Of a DNA stretch of 64,000 nucleotides, positions 36,005 to 46,590 are shown one piece after another; the stretch's first letter is position 1, and every line of letters begins with the position of its first letter. The translations under genes were made by a program, and so were the position numbers. The stretch spans positions 35,867 to 99,866 of the forward strand of contig MU623471.1 of NCBI GenBank assembly GCA_025201765.1, given 5' to 3'. The notes under the pieces are model-generated. The model had not been told where the DNA came from. It did not search any database and was given only the letters and a program-made list of their open reading frames with translations. The stretch comes from Daldinia sp. FL1419 (Eukaryota; Ascomycota; Sordariomycetes; Xylariales; Hypoxylaceae).

Positions 36005-37083
36005 GTCCTCCCGAGACTGCTGGAATGTATAAGAGTTGTGGATTTGGTGAGTAAGGGACCGAGCATAATAAGAATAATTATCAGATATTATTAATAATTC
36101 CTTAATAAGTTTTTTAAGGGTTTGAAAACCTTGGAGGAGTTGCAGTAAAGCCTTAATAATTAACTCCTGGAATTGTGCTGGAAAGGTATAGCCATGTTCT
36201 TCGTGTAGTTCCCCATTTTTGGCAAATAAATTATTTTTATAATATATAATTATATTAGGATTATAATTTTAATGTAATATAATATTAAAATAATATATTA
36301 AATTTAAGATATTATAATAATTTTTAATAAAGAAATTAAAATATTTAAAGAAGGTTAATAATGGAATAATATTGGAGAAATAATGAAGTACCTATGGATA
36401 CATAAGCTTTTTTTTATTTAATATAATATATATATGAAAATAAAGTAGGTTTTTTAAGATAATATTGGATTATAAATGTGATGGGTATGGTAATATTATA
36501 TTATAATATTGCAGAGCGTAAGCAAGGCATATAAGGAGGACTAAGGTTAGCTGGGAAGGGCTACAAGTTGGTAACATTATTTTAAGCCATTTTGGAGAAT
36601 AAATATAATATTGTGGTATTAAAAAAAAGGTTATAAAAGTAAGAATGTATAATGGTTTTTTATAAAGATATAAGATTATTTACATATATTTATACCTTAT
36701 ATAGATTGTATATACCTTAGTCCTTTTTTAGAATAATTTCTTTATAATATAATAATGTTTTTATTATTTATTAAAGAAAATAATAAAATTATCTTAGATT
36801 TTATTATTATTTTACACCCAAGTTGTTACCACATTATTTCATATAACTAATATTATAACATATAAAATATTTTTCCATATTAAAATTTAATTATTTTTAT
36901 TAGAAGGTAAATTTTAATAAGAATATAAAATAAAACCAAAATTATAATAATATAATTTATTTAAATAGGTGGTAGGTAAGTTTTCTCCGGAACATAGTTC
37001 TTACCTGGAATAAATACCAAGAGATGGACCGGATACCTGTAATATATTCTAGGTAAATTGGGGTAGTAATAAATAATAAATAA
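36005..37083 (+). mobile_element. LINE 3' part
   Basis: The copy aligns with 20270-21358, starting at CCTCCCGAGACTGCTGG and ending in GGGGTAGTAATAAATAATAAA. It is moderately RIP-altered and has no long frame. Confidence 0.8.
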
Positions 37084-38158
37084 TAATAATAAATATAGTT
37101 TTTAAAAAAGAAAGAATTGTTAAAAAGGATTATATACTGTTATATATTTTAGAATAATTAATTGTTATGTTTTTGGGCAGAGTTTAAGCCATTAATTTAT
37201 AAACCTTTATTTTTCATTTATTAATAAATTTTCTTTAATTATTTTTATATATTTTTGATAATATTTTGTTAATAAAATATACCTAATTCTGAAATACCTC
37301 GGATTATTGATATTAACCTTAATAATTATTAATTTATAATGTTATAATATTATTTATTCTATTAGAACATTAATCTAATATTTTTTAAGATATAGATTTA
37401 TATTATTTCATAAAAGGGTTATTAATTAATTTAATATAGGTAGGAATAAAAGAAGGATTATGAAAAAGAGTTGATTTTGATGCGTTTAAATGTTTAAGAT
37501 CGTGACCCTAGCTGGCGTTCGTTAATATTATATGATTTTGCGAGAAAAGAAAAAGTTATTAGTGTAAGAATGTTAATTATATGACCATAATGGTACAGAC
37601 TTATTTTAATCTTATATTTAACTCTATAAATTTTGATTTCTAATTAAAATATATTCTTTTTTAGAACATATTACTTTTATTAAATTGATCTGAATACTTT
37701 CACTTTTATTATTGCATGTAATGGTACCTTATCCATCCAATAGAAACTTAAATAAAATAAATATTTAAAAGTAATTTAAATAAAAATGGATAGGTAATGG
37801 TATATAGATTATATTTTTGATCTGCCAAGGTAATAATATTTAAATGATTAATGAGTATTTAGTAAAAACCTAATTGATAAACGCAGTTGGATAGGCTTTG
37901 AAAGGACCTGCTAAGCACTCATTAAATATTGATTAAGTACTTCAAGACTACTGCTCTACCAGATCAAAAATATATTTTAATTAAATTTTTTATTAAAAAA
38001 TGGAAACCATAAGTTGGTCAACCATTGCCCCACTCCTTACCATACCAATGCATAGGTAGTTTATATGAGAGCACCTGACCTAATTAAATTATTACAAAAA
38101 TTCAACCAATTTATCATATAAAGTTCATTTAACCAAATATATTTTAAATGATGAGTAG
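37084..38158. other. AT-rich sequence with two short repeat fragments
   Basis: Most of the stretch is unrecognised. At 37677-37742 it carries the block shared with 32462-32524. At about 37998-38075 it carries an inverted copy of the tandem unit at 45787-46125 (GTTGGTCAACCATTGCCCC). Near 37840-37960 lie several AGTACT/AGTATT-type blocks. Confidence 0.5.
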
Positions 38159-38166
38159 TTATAAAA

Positions 38167-39037
38167 GAGCAACACTAGTCGGGCAGTAGGGGGCATAATA
38201 TTTGGGTAATAACCATATAATTTATGAGGCGCACCATAGATACGTACTTTTATATACAATTTTAGTAATAGCTTTTTGTATTAAAAATGAACCCTTCTTT
38301 TCCAATTTTAATATATTGCCCAACAGAATCCTTATTATTCATATTAAATCTTAACTTTTTTAAAGATTTAATTTAAAATACTGAAAATTGAGATATTTTT
38401 AATTAAATATATAAATAATTAATTAATTAAATTATAAGATTTATAAAAATAGTAAACCAGGGTAGTGTAATTAGGTAATAGGAGCTATCCTAAAGGACCT
38501 TATTGGCCCCCCCTTTTAAGGTTTATATATGTTCTTTAGATATAAATAGGTCTTCAGGAATTGTTTTCTTGTTTGATTAATTGAAGATATATATAGTTCT
38601 TTAAAGATTATTTTTATAAAACTTTATATAAATAATATACATTTTTAGGCCTATAATTTTACCATATGTGTTACCATTGTTGAACAATTATTTACAATTG
38701 CTTTTTTATTTGATCGTCCTATTATACTCCTTAGGATATAGATACCTTATATCTTTTAGCTTATACAGCCTCTGGCTTGCTATGGGTTAATTGAAGTATA
38801 AGGCATATCCTACAAGAGCTGTGAGAGCTCCTATTTAATAACTAATTGTACAATATATGTAAAAATATATAAATTCTATAATAAATTAAATATTTTCTTC
38901 AAAAAATTAAAATCCTAAGGAGGTACAAAAAAATACCAAGAAATATGTACTAAAAAGTACGTACCCCTTGGGGACCCCATTTCTTTTCTAGTTATTGCCT
39001 AAATATCATGCCCCCTATTGCCCAATTAATGTTGCTT
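38167..39037. mobile_element. Element H copy with 8-bp target duplication TTATAAAA
   Basis: The ends are inverted repeats: left GAGCAACACTAGTCGGGCAG, and the right end is its RIP-altered inverse. The TIR extends about 45 bp through a GGGGGC..GATATTTGGG stretch. TTATAAAA occurs immediately before (38159-38166) and after (39038-39045). An 8-bp duplication fits a hAT- or P-type DNA transposon; no transposase is present, so it is non-autonomous. A B-type LTR (38453-38837) is nested inside. Confidence 0.85.
38453..38837 (+). mobile_element. Solo LTR, family B, nested in element H
   Basis: It begins TAAACCAGGGTAGTG and ends GAGCTCCTATTTA, RIP-altered family ends. The flanking 4 bases are ATAG and ATAA, equal apart from one G-to-A change. 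Confidence 0.75.
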
Positions 39038-39045
39038 TTATAAAA

Positions 39046-39534
39046 TATTCAATTTATAAGGTATTATTTAAGGGCTTAATAAGTACATAGTAAATATTTA
39101 ATAAGTATCTAACAAAATTCAACTGATAAGTACAGCTAGGTGGGCTCTTAAAGGGTTTATTAAGTACTCACTGAGTACCCAGTGAGCACTTATCCACCAA
39201 ATAAAAAAATATATAAATATTTAACCTGGATCAAAAGTTGGTAAGATGAATTTCACTCCATCCATATAACTGGAGGTCACCCCAAGGGCTGACACAATCT
39301 TTAAGTTTTCAGATAAGGTCTTTTATAAGTGCTTAATCCATTATAATATTATTGCTTTTAAAAATTTATAAAATATAATCACTTTATATTGAACAGGAGC
39401 TCTGATAACTCCTGCAGGATATGCCCTACATTTCAATTAATCCATAATAATCAAAAATTATATAAATTTAAGAATATAAAGTAATTATATTTTAATAAAA
39501 GTATTAAAATAATTAAATAAATGATCTATTATAT
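39046..39534. repeat. Mixed short repeats
   Basis: Near 39160-39200 there is a cluster of AGTACT/GAGTACCC blocks, also found around the island 3 gene. The TGGAGGTCACCCCAA terminus lies near 39273. From about 39390 comes a truncated B-type end (ATTGAACAGGAGCTCTGATA). No gene is seen. Confidence 0.55.
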
Positions 39535-41009
39535 AAAATTAAATGCAGGACGAAGCCGGTAGCCAAAAGTGTAATTTAATTCCAATAGGAAGCGGACGAA
39601 GTCCGGGTATCGAATAAGTGTAATTTATTTAAATTATTTTTAATAGATTTAATAAATTTAATAAATTTAATAAATTTAATAGATTTAATAGATTTAATTT
39701 GATTTAAATAACTTTTTAAATTATTATAATAAATCAGTCATATGTAACTGATGGGTCCATCCCAAAGCCCGTAAAAAAGTATTATTTTAATTATTTTTTT
39801 TGGAAATTTAAAACGTTCTTTTTTTTTTTAAAAAAAAAAAAAAAAACTTAAATTTTTATTGAAATTTGCGAAGTCCCTTAGAAACTACCCTGGAGTAGCT
39901 GGTGGATATGGTGTGGCGTGGGTAAATGTGGCTTATTTGGGTGGATTTTTAGTGGGTGGTCCGTGCGCTTATCAATTCTTATCAATTATTATCAATTTCT
40001 TATTAATTATATATAATAATTTATTAGAAGAGTTTCAGTATAATACACTGGATTTCGTCCTGGATAAGATCTTTTATAAATAATTAATATTGAACTGGGG
40101 TAGTGTGATTATGTAATAGGAGCTACCCTGAAGGACCCTGTTTGCCATACCCTTATCCAGGACGAAGTCCGGTGTATTATACTGAAACTCTTCCAATAAA
40201 TTACTGTGGATCCCTGTAATAGGGCAGTCTAACCATACCCACATATAAATACCTATCCACCTAGATAGCCTCCATCTTAGCTTTTACAACAATATAACGA
40301 TGTCACCAATATACTAGGATTCAGATTACTATGTGTAATTAATAAGAAATTGATAATAATTCACTACCCCAGTTCAATATTAATTATTTATAAAAGATCT
40401 TATCCAGGACGAAGTCCGGTGTATTATACTGAAACTCTTCTAATAAATTATTATATATAATTGATAAGAAATTGATAATAATTGATAAGAACTGATAAGC
40501 GTACGGACCACCTACTAAAAAAATCCACCTAAATAAGCCATATTTACCCACACCACATCACATTCACCAGCCACTCCAGGGTAGTTTCTGAGGGATTTCG
40601 CAAATTTCAATAAAAATTTAAGTTTTTTTTTTTTTTTTTTTTTTTAAAAAAAAGAACGTTTTAAATTTCCAAAAAAAATAATTAAAATAATATTTTTTTG
40701 CGGGCTTCGGGATGGACCCATCGGTCACGTGTGATTGATTTGTTATAATAATTTAAAAAGTTATTTAAATCAAATTAAATCTATTAAATCTATTAAATCT
40801 ATGAAATCTATGAAATCTATTAAATCTATTAAATCTATTAAATCTATTAAATCTATTAAATCTATTAAATTTATTATATTTATTACATTTATTAAATCTA
40901 TTAAAAATAATTTAAATAAATTACATTTATTCGATACCCGGACTTTGTCCGCTTCCTATTGGAATTAAATTACACTTTTGGCTACCGGCTTCGTCCTGGA
41001 TTTAATTTT
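39535..41009. repeat. Large inverted repeat with 256-bp spacer
   Basis: Arms 39535-40105 and 40362-41009 are inverted copies. Each arm carries, from outside inward, the CCAGGACGAAGCCGG hairpin end, the 9-bp tandem TTTAATAGA, a poly-A/T stretch, a GC-rich block (39860-39970), the TTATCAATT units, the C-family hairpin and the start of a B-type LTR. The right arm's outer end is preserved (GCTTCGTCCTGG). Open frames in either arm come from repeats. No coding role is apparent. Confidence 0.85.
40206..40324. mobile_element. Short LTR-like insert in the inverted-repeat spacer
   Basis: This 119-bp insert splits a family C copy; ATTACT occurs on both sides (40200-40205 and 40325-40330). It contains CATATAAATACC, a TATA-like segment, and CCACCTAGATAGCC, shared with the solo LTR at 16804-17007. 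The exact ends are uncertain by a base or two. Confidence 0.6.
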
Positions 41010-41234
41010 AAGGTTTACATACGCTCTTTTGGATATAAATAAATCTTTAATAGTTATTTTCTAACCTAATTAATTTAAATTTTATATAATTCTTTAAAGA
41101 TTATTTTTATAAAATTTTATATAAATAATATATTTTTTTTAACTTATAACCTTATTATATGTATTACTATTGCCAAATAATCATTTATAACAATTTTTTT
41201 ACTTAATTGTTTTATTATACTCTTTAGGATATAA
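41010..41234. repeat. B-type fragment
   Basis: A RIP-altered B-type piece (GGTTTACATACGCTCTTTTG and onwards) truncated by the next solo LTR. No gene. Confidence 0.6.
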
Positions 41235-41623
41235 TGAACCAGGGTAATGTAATTAGGTAATAAGAACTACCCTGAAGGTCCCTATTAGTCCCTCCCCTTC
41301 TAAGATTTACACATGTTCTTTTGGATATAAATAAATCTTCAGAAGTTGTTTTCTTACCTAATCAGCTTAAGTCATATATAGTTCTTTAGAAATCATTTTT
41401 ATAAAGTTTTATATAAATAATATATATTTTTTAGGCTTATAATTTTATTATATGCGTTACCATTGCCGAGCAGTTATTTATAACAGCTTTTCTACCTGAT
41501 TGTCCTATTATACTCCTTAGGATATAGATATCTTATATCCTCAAGTTCATACAGCCTCTGGCTTGCTATGGGTTAGTTGAAGTATAGGGCATATCCTGTA
41601 GGAGTTATTAGAGTTCCTGTTTA
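41235..41623 (+). mobile_element. Solo LTR, family B, ATAA target duplication
   Basis: It begins TGAACCAGGGTAATG and ends GTTCCTGTTTA. ATAA occurs on both sides (41231-41234 and 41624-41627). It splits a B-type fragment at GGATATA, so it inserted into an older copy of its own family. Confidence 0.82.
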
Positions 41624-41627
41624 ATAA

Positions 41628-42066
41628 TGAACCGGTGTAGTGAGTATGTGGTTGTAATACGCAATAGGGATACGTATAGGAGTACACAGTACGGATACGC
41701 AGCAGGAATATGTAATAGGAGCTATTCTGAAGGACTTTGATAGATATCCCTTATAAGGTTTATATATATTTATTTAGATATAAATAGGCCTTTAAGAATT
41801 GCTTTTTTACCTAATTAGTTTAAATTTTATATAATTTATTAAAAATTGTTTTTATATAGTTTTATATGAATAATATACATTTTTTTGGCTTGTATCCTCA
41901 TTGTACGTATTATTATTGTAAAGTAGTCACATATAACAGTTCTTTTATTTGATTGTTTTGATATTTCCTTTAGGATATAATTACCTTATATCCTTGAGCT
42001 TATACATATTATAAGTTAGTTGAAGTGCAGGGCATATCCTGTAGGAATTATCAGAGTTCCTGTTTA
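41628..42066 (+). mobile_element. LTR, family B variant with extra 5' direct repeats
   Basis: It starts TGAACCGGTGTAGTGAGTA directly after the previous target duplication and ends GTTCCTGTTTA. Near its start it has several ATACGCA(A)TAGG-like short repeats, which also mark the copy at 59510-59945. No matching target duplication is seen. Confidence 0.6.
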
Positions 42067-43889
42067 TTATATACGTTAAATATATATTGAACTAATATAA
42101 TTTAATTAAGTAATAAATGTTACCTTACAAAGACCCTATTAGCCTCCGTAGAGCCAAACCTTCTAAAATCTCCACAACTCTTTTAAACATAAATAAACCT
42201 TTAAAAATTATCTTTTTTATTTGATTAATTTAAGCTTATTATAATCTTTTAATAATTACTTTTATAAAACTTTTATATAAATATATATAATTTTAATCCT
42301 CTTTTTCAAAATAACCTAATTGTACGTGTTACCATTGCTAAACAATTATATCTATTAATCTTTCTACCTAATCATTTTGATATCCTTTTTAGGATATAGT
42401 TACCTTACATCCTCGAACTCATACAGCCCCTGGCCTATTATAGGTTAATTGAAATGTAAAACATATTTTATAAGGGCTATTAGAACTCTTATTCAATAAT
42501 TAGAACTCTTATTTAATATAAGCCCTTAAGAGTTGATTCTTATTTAATTAAATCAAATTCTTAAACATCAATTTATTTAACTTTTTTTATAATTTTTTAC
42601 AATAATTTATAACCTTATCTCCAATTAAATATATCATCCATTCTATCTTTTAAACGTCAATAATCACCTTTATTTATTAATATCTTATTTGATCATTTTA
42701 ATATCCATCTTTTTTAAGATATAATTAGTTATGGGTTAGCTAAAGTTTAGGACATATCCTGTAAGAATTATTAAATCCTATTTAATATAAGCCCTTAAGA
42801 GTTAATTCTAATTTAATTAGATTAAATTATCTATTATTATAGACCGTAATAATATAATTACATAACTAAAACTACCTTGCAAGACCTTATTAGCCTTTAT
42901 GAAATAAACCCTTCTAAAATTTCTACAGGCTTTTTTAAATATAAATAAGCCTTTCAAAGTTATTTTCTTATCTGATTAGCTTAAATTCTTTAAGCATTAC
43001 CTTTTATATAATTTCTTATAATAGTTTATAACTTCTCTCTTTTATTAAATATATTATTTATTTTATTTTTTAAATATTAATTATTATTATTAATAATTAT
43101 TTTTATTAATTTTTCTATTTAATCATTTTAATACCTATTTTTTTTAGGATATAATCACCTTATATCTAATTATTAAAAATCCTATTCAATTAAAGCTCTT
43201 ATTTAATTAGAGTTCTTATTCAATATATAAATCTTTAAGAATTAATTTTTATCTAATTAGATCAAATTCTCTATCATAAAAGTCAAACTCTTCAAACATC
43301 GCTTTTCATAGAGCTTCTAACAATAATATACAATTTTCTTATCTTTAATTAAATATATCATCTTAAATACCAACTTCTATTCAATATATAAACCCTCAGA
43401 AATTATTTTCTTATCTAATCAAATCAACTTCTCAAACATAAAAGCATCAATTCTTTTTATAATAAACAAAAACTCTAATAACTCCTACAAGATATACCCT
43501 GCATTTTAATTAACCCATAATAAACCAAAAATTATATAAACTTAAAAATATAAGGTAATTATATCTTAAAGAAGATAATAAAATAATTGTATAAAAGAAT
43601 TATTATATATAATTATTTAATAATAATAATATATATAATAAGGTTATAAATAAAAAAAATATATATTATTCTTATGAAATTTTATGAAAAAAAATCTGAA
43701 AGAACTATATTAAATTTGATTTAATCAGATAAGAAAACAATTATTAAAAGCCTATTTATATCCAAAAGAACATATATAAACTTTAAAGGGGGGTTTCATA
43801 AGATAACTCCTATTACATAATTACATCACCCCAATTTAATATATTTATATGAAATTCAATAAAAATAATTCTTAAAAAACTATAATAAA
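42067..43889 (+). repeat. Array of decayed B-type units
   Basis: Head-to-tail degraded units with the recurring order TAAATAAACCT..AAAAATTAT, CTTATTTGATTAA, AATTACCTTTATT and GGATATA. The last part (from about 43440) runs in the opposite direction. No gene is seen. Confidence 0.6.
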
Positions 43890-43939
43890 CTTGATCTAAT
43901 CAAATAAGAAATAATTCTTAAAGGCATATTTATATCTAG

Positions 43940-44332
43940 TGAACAGGAGCTCTAATAGCTCCTGCAGGATATGCCCTATACTTCAACTAACCCATATCAA
44001 GCCAGAGGCTGTATGAGCCAGAGGATACAAGGTGACTATATCCTGAGGAGGGGAATAGGCTGATCGGATAGAGACTCTAATAGAGGTGACTGCTTGCCAA
44101 TGGTAGCGCACTATAAGAGGATATCTTCAAAGAGGAGACTGAATCTGTATATTCTTGTATGAAGGCTCTATGAAGGCGATCTCTGAAGAACTGTGTATGA
44201 CTTGAGCTGATCAGGCAAGAAAACAATTCCTGAAGACCTATTTATATCCAAAAGAGCTGTAAACCTTAGAAGGGGGGGCAAACAGGGTCCTTCAGGGTAG
44301 CTCCTATTACCTAATCACACTACCCTGGTTCA
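43940..44332 (-). mobile_element. Solo LTR, family B, little mutated, CTAG target duplication
   Basis: It begins TGAACAGGAGCTC and ends CCCTGGTTCA, with CTAG on both sides (43936-43939 and 44333-44336). It is the inverse of the reference copy at 35341 and keeps balanced composition. The copy that starts at 63910 is very similar to it. Confidence 0.87.
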
Positions 44333-44898
44333 CTAGAAAAACCTGTAGAGACCCTAAAAGAGGTTGTTCTATAGAAATTAAAAGTAACTTCAATTATATA
44401 ATTACATTATTTTAATTTAATATATAATTAAATATAAGGTTAATTAATTAGGATGTGGCTGGGCGTAAGGCTGATAAGGCTGGTTAATTAGAAAAAGGTT
44501 GATGAAATTAGGGCTAATAATTAAATAATTAAGATATGGTTAATTAATTAGGGTGTGATTGGGTTCAAGGCTGATGGGCTATAGCTGATCGATTAAGATA
44601 TGGCTAGATACAAGGCTAACCAATCAGAAAAGGCTAACCTGATTGGCCAATTAGAAAAAAGCTCATATATTTGGCTAATAAAACGTAAATAATTTATAAA
44701 ACCTTTAAAATCCAAGATTCTTTAATTTAAAAAATTGTTTTGATATCTTAATTAAATAAGGAAAATTAATAAAATTAAAAAAAATTAAATATATAACATT
44801 AATTAAGATTTAAAAATTATAAGGTCAATTTAAAGGGTTAACATACTTAATAAGGTCATTTTTTTCTTTACCCATGTCAATAATCTTCCAATACAAAA

Positions 44899-44916
44899 CC
44901 TTAAGAAAACTTAAGG
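44899..44916. repeat. Hairpin junction motif
   Basis: Exact CCTTAAGAAAACTTAAGG followed by CA, at the end of the family A fragment; copia-2-type internal sequence begins directly after it. Confidence 0.9.
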
Positions 44917-44918
44917 CA

Positions 44919-45741
44919 TTATTATTTTCTTATAATGTTCTCTTACCTTATATTTATTAAAATTAATATTAAAAATCTTTTTAAAAGTAATATATTTCTT
45001 TTAAATATTTTAAATTAAAAATAAAATTAATATTTAATAAGATTTTAATATAATTTTTATTATATAATTTAAGAATTAAATTAACTTATTATATTTAATA
45101 TTATATAGAATTATAATTTATATATATATTTATATATTTTTATTATAATAAAGCCTTTTAGTTAATATATACTAACTTATATTATAAAGGCAAATATTTA
45201 TAATAAAGTTATTGGATATATTTATTACATTATTTCATTTATTTCTTCTAAAGGCTAACAAATTATTTATATTTTTAGGGTTGGTTTTATAATCTTCAAT
45301 ATTTGGTTGTACTAATTAAGAGATTAGAGGGAACAAAGGTCTCCCTGTTAAATTGGTATTATTTAAATTTAATCAATCCTATATATTTAGGTTATAGGCC
45401 AGAACCATAAAGGTTTGGTTCCATATTTCTTAATTATTAATTATAAATAATTGGCTTTTTTTTATAATATTTTTGGATAATATTATTTAATTGGATGTAA
45501 TTAAGGTTATATTAAATGTATATTTATGCTGTACAATTAGGTTAATATTAATCATATATTTATATTGGGATGTAATTAAGACTTTTAATTTTTATATGAT
45601 ATATAAAGAAAAATTATACTTATAGAATTCAAATTATTCTTATTATTATTAAAATTCTAGAATAGAGCGGTAAGGCTTTTTATGGAATTGTTGTAAGGGA
45701 GAGAATTTTTCCACGCTATTTTCAGGCTTACTAATCCAATA
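44919..45741 (-). mobile_element. Copia-2 fragment, left arm of island 3
   Basis: The fragment aligns with 53420-54246: internal sequence up to about 45593, then the LTR to 45741, where CCAATA is the RIP form of the LTR end CCAACA. Its part from about 45130 is repeated in inverse orientation at 47686-48305. It is bordered on both sides by copies of the family A end and hairpin. Confidence 0.8.
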
Positions 45742-45767
45742 CATATCAATAATCTTCCAACACAAAA

Positions 45768-45785
45768 CCTTAAGAAAACTTAAGG
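45768..45785. repeat. Hairpin junction motif, island 3 left edge
   Basis: Exact CCTTAAGAAAACTTAAGG plus CA. It is preceded by a 46-bp second copy of the family A end seen at 44870-44918. Confidence 0.9.
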
Positions 45786-45786
45786 C

Positions 45787-46125
45787 AATCACCTATGTAT
45801 TGGTAGGGTGGGGAGTGGGGCAATGGTCAACCGATTTGGTTCCCCAATTTGATCAAATTTTAAAGTAATGGTAGGATGAACTTTTGAATAGTTAGGTAAG
45901 TTTCACCCCGCCCATATAAACTACCTATGTACTGGTGGGGAGTGGGGCAGCGGTTGACCGACTCAGTTCCCCTAAAAAATGGTAAAATACCTTTCGAACA
46001 ATGGTAGGATAAGCTTTTGAATGGTTAGGTGAGTTCCACCAGGCTCATATAAACTACCTACCCATGCACTGGTAGGGAGGGGAGTGGGGCAATGGTCGAC
46101 CAACTTGGTTCCCCCATTCAACCCA
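45787..46125 (+). repeat. Tandem repeat of about 135 bp, 2.5 copies
   Basis: Each unit holds CTGGTAGGG, then GGGGAGTGGGGCAATGGTC, then GGTTCCCC, and ends with CATATAAACTACCTA. Units start near 45788, 45925 and 46060. An inverted single unit lies near 37998-38075. Confidence 0.82.
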
Positions 46126-46590
46126 CTAATAAAATCCCTTAAAGGCTTATTTGCTCTACTTTTTAAGGAAAAAGTAATGGTCCTAAGGGAACATAAAAGT
46201 ATCCTACCACCTCTAATAAGATATTTAATCCAACTTAACTACTTACATATTTATTATTATATATTCACAGAGTACTCAATCCATAAGGTATCGCTTCAGA
46301 TTCCCCTTAAAGCCTACCTGTACTACCTAATAACCGAATACTGAGGGTCTTTTGGTCTACCCTCAAAATGTCACCGGCCCCAAACACCTCATATAAAAGC
46401 CAATCTGTAAGTACCCACCTTAAACTCACGAAATACTCGACAAGTACTTACGCGCAATAGCAAGGGTGGATATGGTATTCAAGCCACGAGACCCGACCGG
46501 ATAATTGCCCCCCTTTCGATATGAAGGTAAAAATCCGTTAGGTGCTCCCCAAGTTTTCCGTGAGTACTCACGGATAGTCAGGACGAGACC
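46126..46590. other. 5' region of the island 3 gene
   Basis: Moderately AT-rich at first, then balanced. No conserved frame is seen on the plus strand; minus-strand frames at 46426-46641 lie over exon 1 and lack features. Three AGTACT blocks occur (about 46270, 46435 and 46563). The promoter should lie here. Confidence 0.45.

Larger units (their letters stand above)
43890..44918 (-). repeat. Family A end fragment, split by a B-type solo LTR
   Basis: The stretch 44337-44918 aligns with 15700-16150 and 2490-2952, and a small part lies on the other side of the B insertion (43890-43939). Blocks such as GGCTAACCAATCAGAAAAGG and the AAAACGTAAATAATTTATAAA segment are diagnostic. It ends in the hairpin motif plus CA. 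Confidence 0.8.

Noticed and set aside
32462..37742. LTR retrotransposon bounded by the shared CCATCCAACA blocks
   Set aside because: The shared block is only about 65 bp, no target duplication or coding order was found, and the interval is filled with LINE copies and a solo LTR.
39859..40083. Open frame in the GC-rich block of the inverted repeat
   Set aside because: The frame crosses from the block into tandem repeat and a hairpin end, and the inverted arm does not preserve it as an open frame.
40735..40968. Open frame with repeated Ser-Ile-Lys
   Set aside because: It is a translation of the 9-bp tandem repeat inside the inverted repeat; no start context or conservation supports a gene.
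46084..46344. 86-codon frame upstream of the island 3 gene
   Set aside because: It starts in the tandem repeat and continues in AT-rich sequence with biased composition; no domain or splice partner is seen.
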